This document shows, one piece after another, positions 56,351-64,000 of a DNA stretch of 64,000 nucleotides; within the stretch, counting starts at the first letter, position 1; every line of letters starts with the position of its first letter. The position numbers and the translations under genes were made by a program. The notes beneath the pieces were generated by a model. The model did not search any database and was not told the DNA's origin. It saw nothing but the letters and a program-made list of their open reading frames with translations. This stretch comes from Bacteroidia bacterium (lineage in GTDB: Bacteria; Bacteroidota; Bacteroidia; B-17B0; Aurantibacillaceae), in assembly GCA_016787705.1 (NCBI GenBank), contig JAEUTP010000015.1:1-64000 (forward strand), written 5' to 3'.

Positions 56351-57640
56351 ATCCTGGTTTAACTTTGATGTCTTCTTTGTATCCTTCATAAATAGGTATA
56401 CAAACAGAGATATTGAAATACAAAAAGTAATGTACCAGTAAAAGTAACTTTCGTTACCTGCGTTTTTAAACCATAGTGCAATATATTCTGCGGTGCCACC
56501 AAAAATGGCTACAGTTAAGGCATACGGCAAACCAACACCTAAGGCGCGGATCTCTGCGGGAAATAATTCTGCTTTTACAATAGCGTTAATGCTTGTATAG
56601 CCGCTCACAATAATTAAACCGGCCATTAATAAACAAAAGGCAGTAAATTGCGATTGCGTTTGGCCTAAAGCTGTTAGTAAGGGCACCGTAAAAATTGTTC
56701 CTAATAGGCCAAAGCTTATCAATAATGGCTTACGACCAATTTTATCAGATAGTGCCCCAAAAATTGGTTGCAGGATAACAAAGATCAATAAAGAAACAAA
56801 TGAAATTAAGGTAGACTGGCTTTTACTTAAATGAACCGTGTTTACTAAAAACTTTTGCATGTAATTAGTGTACGTATAAAAAGCGAGTGTTCCGCCAAGT
56901 GTCAATCCAACAACCGTTAGTACGGCTTTTGGATGCTTTAATAATTCGCTAACAGTTCCTTTCTTTTCATTCTTTTTTTGTTTTTGTACTTCAAAAGCTT
57001 CTGTTTCGTGCAAACTTTTACGAAGGTATAGGGCAATTAACGAAAGTATGGCGCCAATAACAAATGGAATGCGCCAACCCCAGGCGTGCAGCTGGTCTTC
57101 AGTCAATAATAATTTTTGTAAAATAAGCTGTATACCTAATGCGGTTAACTGCCCGCCAACCAAAGTAACATATTGAAAGCTGGAATAAAACCCGCGCCGG
57201 TTCTCTGTTGCCATCTCGCTTAAATACGTTGCCGATACGCCGTATTCGCCACCAACACTTAAGCCTTGTAATAACCTTGCCAGTAATAATATTATTGGAG
57301 AAAGAACACCAATGGTATTGTACGCCGGTGTTAAAGCAATTAATAAAGAGCCTAAAGACATTAATAATACCGAAAGTGTCATGGATTGTTTACGTCCTAT
57401 TTTATCGGCAATACGTCCAAACATCCAACCGCCAATGGGGCGCATTAAAAACCCTACAGCAAAAATGGCTGCCGTATTTAATAATTGAGCTGTTGCATCC
57501 TGCTGCGGAAAAAAGGCCGAAGAAAAATATAATGAAAAGGCCGAATAAGCATACCAGTCGTACCACTCAACAAGATTACCGATAGAGCCGCCAATGATGG
57601 CTTTAAGACGTTGGGAAGATATATTCTCTTGCTTTGTCAT
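56342..57640 (-). CDS. kgtP: Alpha-ketoglutarate permease (MHS family MFS transporter)
   Basis: The 432-aa protein has 12 transmembrane helices and strong resemblance to KgtP: NLVEWYDWYAYSAFSLYF, the MFS A-motif GRIADKIGRKQSM, GLSVGGEYGVSATYLSEMA, and in the second half FGALSDKIGRKPLLI and ALGVGLPYAL. KgtP imports 2-oxoglutarate with protons. It is convergent with hutU, whose pathway ends in glutamate and so 2-oxoglutarate. Substrate by family resemblance only. Confidence 0.85.
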   Translation of the reverse strand: MTKQENISSQRLKAIIGGSIGNLVEWYDWYAYSAFSLYFSSAFFPQQDATAQLLNTAAIFAVGFLMRPIGGWMFGRIADKIGRKQSMTLSVLLMSLGSLLIALTPAYNTIGVLSPIILLLARLLQGLSVGGEYGVSATYLSEMATENRRGFYSSFQYVTLVGGQLTALGIQLILQKLLLTEDQLHAWGWRIPFVIGAILSLIALYLRKSLHETEAFEVQKQKKNEKKGTVSELLKHPKAVLTVVGLTLGGTLAFYTYTNYMQKFLVNTVHLSKSQSTLISFVSLLIFVILQPIFGALSDKIGRKPLLISFGLLGTIFTVPLLTALGQTQSQFTAFCLLMAGLIIVSGYTSINAIVKAELFPAEIRALGVGLPYALTVAIFGGTAEYIALWFKNAGNESYFYWYITFCISISLFVYLFMKDTKKTSKLNQDLN

Positions 57641-57670
57641 TTAAAAGACAAGGTAAGAATTTAAAAAACA

Positions 57671-57701
57671 AAAAACCCACCTTATATATTGGTGGGTTTT
57701 T
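57671..57701 (-). terminator. Rho-independent terminator between kgtP and the small basic gene
   Basis: AAAAACCCACC (57671-57681) pairs with GGTGGGTTTTT (57691-57701), 11 bp and a 9-nt loop. On the minus strand it follows the small gene and ends in a T tract. It lies upstream of kgtP. Confidence 0.8.
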
Positions 57702-57750
57702 GCTTTGTGTCCAGTTCACTATTTTTGAGATAGCAAAATTGACGGTATTA

Positions 57751-57909
57751 TTATTTACGCTTTTGATGTGACTCTTTTTTAAGGTCAGCATTTTGTTTTT
57801 TGTTCTTTTCCGATTCTGATGTGTGCGATTTAGCACCGTGCGACTGAGCTGCTTTTTTAATGCGTTCGCGTGCGTCGTCTCGTCCTACTATATGTGCCAT
57901 GAGTTCCAT
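57751..57909 (-). CDS. Small, highly charged basic protein, function unknown
   Basis: Reading from the ATG at 57909 (or 57900) gives a 49- to 52-aa product, MELMAHIVGRDDARERIKKA..., with a Lys/Glu/Ser-rich second half and no cysteine or hydrophobic segment. The first 12 residues look conserved-like, while the tail is low complexity. A longer frame would extend upstream through A+T-rich non-coding sequence, so I prefer the shorter form. It lies downstream of the pit terminator and has its own terminator, consistent with a separate gene. No function is proposed. Confidence 0.5.
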   Translation of the reverse strand: MELMAHIVGRDDARERIKKAAQSHGAKSHTSESEKNKKQNADLKKESHQKRK

Positions 57910-57991
57910 TTTTAATTGTTTCTTGTAATAGTAATGGCAAGAAATAAGCCAAATTCTTAGCTTATTATAAATCAATAAGTTATCTATCAGC

Positions 57992-58027
57992 AAATAAAAA
58001 GGCCTGTGTAATTACTTACACAGGCCC
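57992..58027 (-). terminator. Rho-independent terminator after pit
   Basis: GGCCTGTGTA (58001-58010) pairs with TACACAGGCC (58017-58026), 10 bp and a 6-nt loop. On the minus strand it is followed by TTTTTATTT, 30 nt after the pit stop. Confidence 0.85.
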
Positions 58028-58055
58028 AATTAGTTTTCTACAATAAACAATAAAA

Positions 58056-59459
58056 TTATAGAATAGCGCGGAACAACAAGAACAAGCCGCCTGATAAAAT
58101 AATAGTTACAGGTAAAGTTAGTAACCAGGTTAAAGCAATTGTTTTAATAGTGCCCTTTTGTAAGTTTTTTAATCCTTTTTTAGCAACCATTGAACCTGCA
58201 ATACCCGATGATAACATGTGTGTGGTTGAAACAGGAACACCGTAAGCAGATGCCATACCAATACCCATAGATGCTACTAATTCGGCACTTGCGCCTTGCG
58301 CATAACTCATGTGTTGTTTACCAATTTTTTCGCCAACTGTTTTTACAATACGTTTCCAGCCTACCATTGTTCCTAAGCCCAAACATAATGAGATAACAAT
58401 GATCACCCACGATGGTGCATACTCTACTAATTTTTTAGTTGCTTTTATTTCGTGGTTCAGTTCTTTTATTTCGTTAGTACTTAAAGTCAAGTTACCGCCC
58501 TTTATTATTTTGTCTGTATTCTTTGTGATCTTGATAACGTCTTTTCTTAGCGAGAAGCGATCTTTTAAAGCTACCTCATCTGAATTAAATTTGCCTGCAG
58601 TTGCAGCTTCAAATTTATCAGCATGCTTCATTATCTCGGCATACATTGCTTTTTCTTTTCCTGCAAGCACAGTGGTATCTGCCTTTGCCATTAACATTTC
58701 TATTTTGTTTACATTACCGTTAACGCTTTGCAGGTTGACACTTGAATCAACAGCAAACTGTCCGGGTAAAACAGCAATTAAGATCAACATAATTAAACCA
58801 ACGCCTTTTTGTCCATCGTTTTGTCCATGAAAAAAACTCACTAAACCACAGGTAAGCCAAAGCAACATACGGATCCAAATTGGTGGTACTTTTCCCGGAA
58901 TTGGTTCTTTATAAATAATTTCATTTTTTATAAAGCGTTTAAAGATGAACATCATAATAATAGCAACTGAAAAGCCAATTAATGGAGAAAGTAACAACGC
59001 TAAACCTGTATCTTTTGCTTTATCCCAGTTTACAGCCGAAAGTCCATAGTCACCGGGTAAAAACGAAAAGGCCAAACCAATACCTAGGATAGAACCAATG
59101 ATTGTATGTGAGCTGGATGAAGGAATACCAAAGTACCAGGTTCCGAAATTCCAGATAATGGCACTTACCAATAAGGCTAATATCATGGCAATACCATGGT
59201 AAGGATTACTATCCACCAAAGCATCCATAGGCAATAAGTTTACAATACCCATGGCTACCGCAATACCACCTAACATAACTCCCGTAAAGTTTAAGATACC
59301 ACTATAAACTACAGCTACTGTAGGTTTCATGGAGTTAGTATAAATAACAGTTGCTACAGCATTTGCCGTATCGTGAAAACCATTAATAAATTCAAAAAAA
59401 CATGCTAATACAAGACAAAGTATTAAGAGAACTGTAAGTGTTGTGTCTAATCCAAACAT
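58056..59459 (-). CDS. pit: Inorganic phosphate transporter, PiT family
   Basis: The 467-aa protein has the PiT signature in two copies: FHDTANAVATVIYTNSMKP at the N-terminus and SYAQGASAELVASMGIGMASAYGVPVSTTH near the C-terminus. Between them lies a hydrophilic loop of about 90 residues (235-330). It imports phosphate (usually as metal phosphate) with protons. It is 61 nt downstream of a porin gene, with a TTAACA direct-repeat pair between them. Confidence 0.92.
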   Translation of the reverse strand: MFGLDTTLTVLLILCLVLACFFEFINGFHDTANAVATVIYTNSMKPTVAVVYSGILNFTGVMLGGIAVAMGIVNLLPMDALVDSNPYHGIAMILALLVSAIIWNFGTWYFGIPSSSSHTIIGSILGIGLAFSFLPGDYGLSAVNWDKAKDTGLALLLSPLIGFSVAIIMMFIFKRFIKNEIIYKEPIPGKVPPIWIRMLLWLTCGLVSFFHGQNDGQKGVGLIMLILIAVLPGQFAVDSSVNLQSVNGNVNKIEMLMAKADTTVLAGKEKAMYAEIMKHADKFEAATAGKFNSDEVALKDRFSLRKDVIKITKNTDKIIKGGNLTLSTNEIKELNHEIKATKKLVEYAPSWVIIVISLCLGLGTMVGWKRIVKTVGEKIGKQHMSYAQGASAELVASMGIGMASAYGVPVSTTHMLSSGIAGSMVAKKGLKNLQKGTIKTIALTWLLTLPVTIILSGGLFLLFRAIL

Positions 59460-59507
59460 AATGTGTGTTTAATTTAATTCAAATCTCAAGGTTTTTTAGG
59501 CTCCCAA

Positions 59508-59524
59508 TGTTAAGCTAATGTTAA
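59508..59524 (-). promoter_or_regulatory. Pho-box-like direct repeat before pit
   Basis: On the minus strand TTAACA occurs twice with an 11-bp period (TTAACA-N5-TTAACA). The unit starts are 11 nt apart, the spacing of Bacillus PhoP and E. coli PhoB boxes. It overlaps the stop codon of the upstream porin gene. GAGATTTG, a weak -7-like box, lies 20 nt downstream. PhoB/PhoP control is inference. Confidence 0.55.
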
Positions 59525-60753
59525 ATCCCCAGCTCTACCTGGAAAACAGCAAAGAAATACTTGTTGTGATCTGTATTCGTAAACAAGTCTCTTTCCCTGT
59601 TATAAAAGACATTAGCCTGCACCTTAACTTTATGCTTATTTAAATATTTCGTCACTCCAAGACCGTACTGTTCGTTCTCTCTAACCGTTGACAAAACATC
59701 ATGGTGCGGACTAACCAATGAGTGCCTAGCAGCTATTTCCCACTGACTTTTAAAACAATAACTTAGTTGTGTGTTAATTCCATCGCCGGTCACAAAAGTT
59801 CTTGATTTACCGTCCGTTCCTTTAACCACAGGGCTTCCATCGGTATCACGACGTATATATTCAGCGGTTAATGCCAAGCCGTTATATTTAAAAAGAAAAT
59901 CGGCCATGTATAGATTAAAGCTTTTCGTTCCATACATGTCTTTTCCTAATTGACCGCCGGATCTAACTGCCAGATCGTTTAACTGGTAGCCCCCGGCAAT
60001 TGAGATCTTTGGCTTTTGTTCTCGCAAAACATCGCCTTCAAAATAATCTCCGCCATCAGTAAATGTTCCCAATGGCAATATTTCCAATCTACCTGTATAT
60101 GAAAGACCCGGGTTGCTGCTGTTTGAATTCCTTCCTTCACCGCTGGTAACGGCTATTTTAGGAATTATTACAAAGTTTTCTGCCACATGGCTCGTATACG
60201 TTACAAATAAACCAAAATCCCTATCAGGAGTAAAATTGGCATTTACAATAGAGCGGTCATAAAATTGTAGTGCTCCTGAAGAATTAACCCGCTGACGGTT
60301 ACCGGGTAGTTTCCCCTGGCCAAAACCTATTTGCAATTGTTTTATTGGTTTATAAAATATCATAGCATCGCGCACCACATTCGGACTTACATTTTGCGTT
60401 GTCACATCTGCAACACTCCAATCCATGTCCCCCCGCGAAAACGACAATTGTAAATAATATGTTAACTTAGGGTTAATCATATGCCCTGCAAGACTTAACC
60501 TACAGCGGCGTACCCTTGCTTCAAAAGAAGCCGGGCTAAAGTCTTCATCGCTTACCGTGTTAAAAAGGGCTCGGTTCTGCATCCTGAATCTTAAGTTTAA
60601 AGAGTAAGAACTATCCGGCGTAGAAAAACCGAGGCCGTTCTTAAAGCTAAAATAGGGTGTTTTGTTTGCTTTAACTGGTGTTTCCTGCGAAATAAAAAAA
60701 GCAGGTATAAATAACAGAAAACAAAGGGCCTTAACATATAAGTTTACTTTCAT
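59521..60753 (-). CDS. Phosphate-selective porin (OprP/OprO-like)
   Basis: The 410-aa protein has a signal peptide (MKVNLYVKALCFLLFIPAFFISQ) and a barrel with many aromatic-bounded beta strands, including SYSLNLRFRMQNRALFN and FEARVRRCRLSLAGHM, the regions that identify phosphate-porin family members. It would let phosphate cross the outer membrane. It sits directly upstream of pit, giving a phosphate-uptake pair. I start at the ATG at 60753; 60759 is the alternative. Confidence 0.82.
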   Translation of the reverse strand: MKVNLYVKALCFLLFIPAFFISQETPVKANKTPYFSFKNGLGFSTPDSSYSLNLRFRMQNRALFNTVSDEDFSPASFEARVRRCRLSLAGHMINPKLTYYLQLSFSRGDMDWSVADVTTQNVSPNVVRDAMIFYKPIKQLQIGFGQGKLPGNRQRVNSSGALQFYDRSIVNANFTPDRDFGLFVTYTSHVAENFVIIPKIAVTSGEGRNSNSSNPGLSYTGRLEILPLGTFTDGGDYFEGDVLREQKPKISIAGGYQLNDLAVRSGGQLGKDMYGTKSFNLYMADFLFKYNGLALTAEYIRRDTDGSPVVKGTDGKSRTFVTGDGINTQLSYCFKSQWEIAARHSLVSPHHDVLSTVRENEQYGLGVTKYLNKHKVKVQANVFYNRERDLFTNTDHNKYFFAVFQVELGI

Positions 60754-60798
60754 TTGCATAAATTTTACTGCAAACTAAACGTTACTAAATCACCTTAA

Positions 60799-60826
60799 TG
60801 GTAATTTAATGTTAAGCAATTGTTAA
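60799..60826 (-). promoter_or_regulatory. Triple Pho-box-like direct repeat before the porin gene
   Basis: On the minus strand TTAACA, TTAACA and TTACCA start at 60826, 60815 and 60804, exactly 11 bp apart. TTAGTTTG (60771-60778), a near match to TAnnTTTG, lies 20 nt downstream. The same words with the same spacing recur before pit. I read this as the binding array of a PhoB/PhoP-like activator (inference). Confidence 0.6.
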
Positions 60827-60841
60827 ATTGTAAATTAATGT

Positions 60842-61225
60842 TTATTTCTTAAGAGAGTCTCTTATTTCCATTAATAGTTTTTCGGTAACCGTAGGTTCTG
60901 GAGGCGTAACTGGTGCTGCTTCCTCTTTTTTCTTCATTCTGTTTAGCCCTTTAATGATCATAAATAAAGCAAAAGCTACTAAAATGAACGAAATGATCTG
61001 TGATAAAAAATTACCATATTTAATAGCGGTGCCTGGTATTACCAGCTGAGAAAGATCAGCAATATGAGCTGCCTTTAATGCAGGTGTTAAAATAGCAGGT
61101 GTTAATATATCATCTACCAACGATTTTACAATGCTGCCAAAAGCGCCACCAATTACAACCCCAACTGCAAGGTCAACTACATTACCACGCATGGCAAAGG
61201 CTTTAAATTCTTTCATCATTCCCAT
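60842..61225 (-). CDS. mscL: Large-conductance mechanosensitive channel
   Basis: The 127-aa protein has the MscL pattern: FKAFAMRGNVVDLAVGVVIGGAFG at the N-terminus (the conserved first helix and pore-lining TM1), a second helix (ISFILVAFALFMIIKGLN) and a C-terminal helix that ends EKLLMEIRDSLKK. It opens under high membrane tension after hypo-osmotic shock. It is 11 nt downstream of the OmpA-like lipoprotein gene, so the two are cotranscribed. Confidence 0.95.
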   Translation of the reverse strand: MGMMKEFKAFAMRGNVVDLAVGVVIGGAFGSIVKSLVDDILTPAILTPALKAAHIADLSQLVIPGTAIKYGNFLSQIISFILVAFALFMIIKGLNRMKKKEEAAPVTPPEPTVTEKLLMEIRDSLKK

Positions 61226-61236
61226 AATATTTAGTT

Positions 61237-62241
61237 TTAATTGTTATTACCTAGTACCTTTAAGAGCTCGTCTAATTTTGGCGTTAAAATAATTTCTGTT
61301 CTGCGGTTCTTTTTTCTTGCCTCCGGCGTTTTTGCAGGATCTAAAGGAAAAAATTCGCCGCGGCCAGCGGCTGTTATACGTTGCGATTCTATTTTAGCGC
61401 TTGATAATAATATTTTTGTAACCGAGGTAGCTCTTATTACACTTAAATCCCAGTTGTCTTTTATCTCGCCCGCTCCTTTCATTGGCACATCATCTGTATG
61501 TCCTTCAACCAAAACATTTATATCGGTGTTTTGCTCTAGCACTTTTGCAACACTTTTTAATGCTTCAACACCTCTGGCTTCCACATTTGTTTTTCCGCTT
61601 GCAAATAATAAACTCTCATCCATACTCACATAAACCTTTCCGTTCTTTTGTGTAATTGTCAATCCTTTGTTTTCAAAACCTAACAAAGCATCGCTCAATT
61701 TCTTTTTAAGATCTGCGGCTGCCTGATCTTTTTTTCTTAAGATCTCTTCCAGTTCTGCAACGCGGGCTTCACGTTTTTTTAATTCAGCGTTCAATGCATC
61801 CAAATCAGATTTTTGAAGTAATAATTTTGCTTCCAATAATTTTAGCTCGTCCTGTTTTTTCAAAAGCTGTTCTTGTGTCATTTGCAGGTCGCCACTTAAT
61901 TTTGCATTATCGTTATTGCTGCCGGTTAATAATTTATTTAAACGATCCATTAATTGCTGATTTAAAGCATCCAGCTTATCATATTTAGATGTCAGGTTTC
62001 TATAGTTACTTCCAATAATAGAAGTATCTCTTTTTAAACCAACATTTTCTTTTTCGTTTTTTACAGATGCTTCTTTCAGTTCAGCCAGTTTTGTTTCGCA
62101 CTCCTGTGCTGATTTTTTTATATTTGCCAATTCTGTTTCGCATTCTTTTTGTTTTGCTTTTGCCTCTTCAGCAATTCTTGCAGGAACACAAGAAGTTAGA
62201 GCTGTAATAACGACAGCGAATAAAAGGTGGGTTGTTTTCAT
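61237..62241 (-). CDS. OmpA-family lipoprotein with coiled-coil
   Basis: The 334-aa protein starts MKTTHLLFAVVITALTSC, where LTSC is a lipobox, so the mature N-terminal Cys is lipidated. A long coiled coil follows (about 20-190: heptad-rich Lys/Glu/Leu), then an OmpA/MotB peptidoglycan-binding domain (KVYVSMDESLLFASGKTNV ... VEGHTDDVPMKG ... RGEFFPLDPAKTPEARKKNRR). It tethers the outer membrane to murein. An earlier ATG at 62262 would spoil the compact signal. It precedes mscL in an operon. Confidence 0.88.
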   Translation of the reverse strand: MKTTHLLFAVVITALTSCVPARIAEEAKAKQKECETELANIKKSAQECETKLAELKEASVKNEKENVGLKRDTSIIGSNYRNLTSKYDKLDALNQQLMDRLNKLLTGSNNDNAKLSGDLQMTQEQLLKKQDELKLLEAKLLLQKSDLDALNAELKKREARVAELEEILRKKDQAAADLKKKLSDALLGFENKGLTITQKNGKVYVSMDESLLFASGKTNVEARGVEALKSVAKVLEQNTDINVLVEGHTDDVPMKGAGEIKDNWDLSVIRATSVTKILLSSAKIESQRITAAGRGEFFPLDPAKTPEARKKNRRTEIILTPKLDELLKVLGNNN

Positions 62242-62308
62242 CGTGCTTAAAGATAGCTTCATTTTTGTATATATTTAATTTTAATCCTATACGTTTTTAA
62301 CAACCTGA

Positions 62309-63838
62309 TTGTTTACAAAATACTTATCTTGTGACTACATTTCCTTCCTGAAAAAAGCGCTATACATATTTATTTTACTGCAACAGGCCCTGTTTTCATT
62401 TGCACAAAAACCCGCTCTGGATTCTGCTGAATATAAAGCGCTTTTTAAACAGTATGATGCTGTTACGGGTACCGACCGTAACAAGGCTTTTAACATTCTT
62501 AACAGAATTGAAAGCAAAAGTACGGCTCAAAATAATTTTTATTACCTGTCGGAAGCATTGGTTTATAAAGCCATCCTTTATTATTACGACAGTAATTACG
62601 ATAGCGCAAAGATTTGTATAAACACATCTCTTAATTATTCGAAAAAAGCAAATAATTATAAGGTGGAGATGCGCGCTTATAATTTACTGGGCGCAATTTA
62701 TTACAACCAGGGCGACTTTAAAAACACCGAAAAATATTATACGGAAAAAATAAAAGTAGCCGAAAAAAATAACGATACTGCATCTGTTTATAGCACCTAT
62801 TATAATATGGGACTTGTTTATTTTCAGCAAGGCAATTATTTAAAATCTGCCGATGTTAATTTTAAAGCTTTACCCTATTTTGAACGCGTAAAAGATACTT
62901 TCAATATTATTTCCTCGCTTCAGTCTATTGGTTATACGTATATGAATTTAGAGGACATTCCTTCATCGTTTACTTTTTTTTATAAGGCTATAAAACTAGC
63001 CAAAGGCTATAAAGATAAATACCAATTGGCCGGCATTTATATAGATATGGCCACTGCATATGGCAATTTAAATAAAACAGATTCTGCTTTAAATTATCTG
63101 GATCTTGCGCTTAAACTATCGGCCAAGCACAATGATAATTTTCATTTTACTATCGCTTTAAACAACAAAGCCGATTATTATTTAAAACATAAAAATTACG
63201 AACAGGCCTTAATATTAACCAAAGAAGCGGAAAAGTTAAATTTAAAAGATAATCGCCGTTTGGCATTGTGCGAAGTATACAGTACTATGGCTAACGCTTT
63301 TTATCGCTTAAATAATTTAGATAGTTCATTAAAGTATGCCCGAAAAAGCTTTAGTATTGGTATAGAAACTGAACAGGCAAAAATGTTACGAGAGTGTACC
63401 CGAACACTTTCGTATATTTTTGAAGCAAGAAAAAATTCAGACAGTGCATTAAAATACTATAAGTTGTATACCGTCATTAATGATACTTTAAAACAGGAAA
63501 GTCAGTTACGTGGTATTGCTCAAAAAGAATTCATGTTCGAAAAAAAGAACCAGGAAGACCTTCGTGCTAATGAAAAATTAATTGCTGATGCAAAGCTTGA
63601 AAAACAAAAACAGATAAATTTAATAGTAATAATTGCATCTGTTTTATTAGCCGTATTCTTACTAATTGGTATTGTTAACTACAGGCAAAAACAAAAAGCA
63701 AATGCTTTAGTTCTTTCCCAAAAAAAATTGTTAGAGGATAAACAAAAAGAGATTCTTGACTCCATTAACTACGCCAGTCGTATACAACGAAGTTTATTGC
63801 CGACAGATAAATACATCAATAAAAATTTACCCAAATAA
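62309..63838 (+). CDS. TPR-containing membrane protein with truncated signalling end
   Basis: The 509-aa protein has a signal-type N-terminus (KKALYIFILLQQALFSFAQ), then about eight TPR units (residues 60-400; repeats such as YNNLGAIYYNQGDFKNTEKYY). A single transmembrane helix follows (436-457), and then a coiled coil QKKLLEDKQKEILDSINYASRIQRSLLPTDKY. That last text normally precedes a SpoIIE/PP2C phosphatase domain in Bacteroidota, but here the frame stops 10 residues later. No ATG exists in frame; TTG 62309 is the only canonical start. It may sense or scaffold but lacks an enzyme domain. Confidence 0.75.
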   Translation: MFTKYLSCDYISFLKKALYIFILLQQALFSFAQKPALDSAEYKALFKQYDAVTGTDRNKAFNILNRIESKSTAQNNFYYLSEALVYKAILYYYDSNYDSAKICINTSLNYSKKANNYKVEMRAYNLLGAIYYNQGDFKNTEKYYTEKIKVAEKNNDTASVYSTYYNMGLVYFQQGNYLKSADVNFKALPYFERVKDTFNIISSLQSIGYTYMNLEDIPSSFTFFYKAIKLAKGYKDKYQLAGIYIDMATAYGNLNKTDSALNYLDLALKLSAKHNDNFHFTIALNNKADYYLKHKNYEQALILTKEAEKLNLKDNRRLALCEVYSTMANAFYRLNNLDSSLKYARKSFSIGIETEQAKMLRECTRTLSYIFEARKNSDSALKYYKLYTVINDTLKQESQLRGIAQKEFMFEKKNQEDLRANEKLIADAKLEKQKQINLIVIIASVLLAVFLLIGIVNYRQKQKANALVLSQKKLLEDKQKEILDSINYASRIQRSLLPTDKYINKNLPK

Positions 63839-63848
63839 AAATGATATT

Positions 63849-64000
63849 ATGCAAATAAAAACATTAGAAGAATATAATACAGCTTATAAAAAAAGTGTGA
63901 CAGACCCTGAGGGTTTTTGGAATGAGATAGCCTCTGAATTTTTATGGCAAAAAAAATGGGATAAGGTTTTAGATTGGAATTTTAAAGAACCGAACATAAA
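63849..64000 (+). CDS. acs: Acetyl-CoA synthetase (partial, N-terminus)
   Basis: Only the first 50 codons are present, from ATG 63849. The text IKTLEEYNTAYKKSVTDPEG and FWNEIASEFLWQKKWDKVLDWNF matches the N-terminal region of bacterial acetate-CoA ligases (DPEGFWxxxA and WxKxxxxVLDWNF pattern). The enzyme activates acetate to acetyl-CoA through an acetyl-adenylate. An upstream ATG at 63841 runs straight into a stop. It starts 10 nt after the TPR gene. Confidence 0.8.
   Translation, partial: MQIKTLEEYNTAYKKSVTDPEGFWNEIASEFLWQKKWDKVLDWNFKEPNI

Noticed and set aside
58309..58830. A 173-codon open frame on the plus strand antisense to pit.
   Set aside because: It mirrors pit exactly, has no family features, and is A+T/codon-shadow in composition.
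61241..61633. A 130-codon plus-strand frame opposite the OmpA-like gene.
   Set aside because: The OmpA domain on the other strand is clear; the plus frame has no recognisable motif.

Overview
The window is an A+T-rich stretch of a Bacteroidota chromosome. The evidence is a type IX secretion (T9SS) component (PorZ), two secreted proteins with T9SS-type C-terminal sorting domains, a truncated NuoG, bacillithiol synthesis (BshB1), an S46 dipeptidyl-peptidase, a long urocanate hydratase, and at least two promoters of the Bacteroidota type (TAnnTTTG at -7). Genes are densely packed and mostly look vertically inherited. I saw no phage, insertion sequence, CRISPR array or rRNA. The genus cannot be decided from the sequence alone.

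Layout. (1) 1-13659, minus strand: a complete respiratory complex I operon, nuoA to nuoN (nuoN runs off the left edge). An extra gene for a small exported TonB-C-like protein with a CxxC motif lies between nuoF and nuoG, and short inverted repeats occupy many of the intercistronic gaps. (2) 13753-24632: a large T9SS-exported beta-propeller protein, tatA, gatA, malate dehydrogenase, a RemB/Wzi-type outer-membrane protein, recO and porZ. (3) 24730-33720: tRNA-Arg(CCG), an S46 peptidase, two unknown envelope proteins, metG, then an operon of an HNH/NUMOD4-like DNA-binding protein, an LD-carboxypeptidase and an alpha/beta hydrolase. (4) 33853-44755: an envelope polysaccharide region. One minus-strand unit holds a glycosyltransferase, lpxD and bshB1. 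Facing away from it is a seven-gene overlapping operon: murB, a Wzy/O-antigen-ligase-like protein, a glycosyltransferase, a sugar epimerase, an asparagine-synthase-type amidotransferase, a glycosyltransferase and a WcaF-type acetyltransferase. (5) 44752-54051: Rel/SpoT, a methyltransferase, a sensor kinase, a giant AsmA-like protein, a Cys-rich T9SS cargo and a thioredoxin-like lipid-side protein. (6) 54141-64000: a tiny Cys-motif protein, urocanate hydratase facing an alpha-ketoglutarate permease, a small basic protein, PiT phosphate transporter, phosphate-type porin, mscL, an OmpA-like lipoprotein, a TPR signalling protein and the start of acetyl-CoA synthetase.

Functionally the window joins energy metabolism (complex I, malate dehydrogenase, acetyl-CoA synthetase, histidine breakdown to glutamate/2-oxoglutarate) with envelope construction and T9SS-dependent export. 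The most notable unexplained signals are: direct repeats of TTAACA with an 11-bp period upstream of both the phosphate porin and PiT (a Pho-box-like regulon element); the CxxC TonB-C-like protein inside the complex I operon; the HNH/HTH/Lys-tail protein in a housekeeping operon; a TPR protein that ends just where a SpoIIE phosphatase domain would normally start; and several families of palindromic intergenic repeats.
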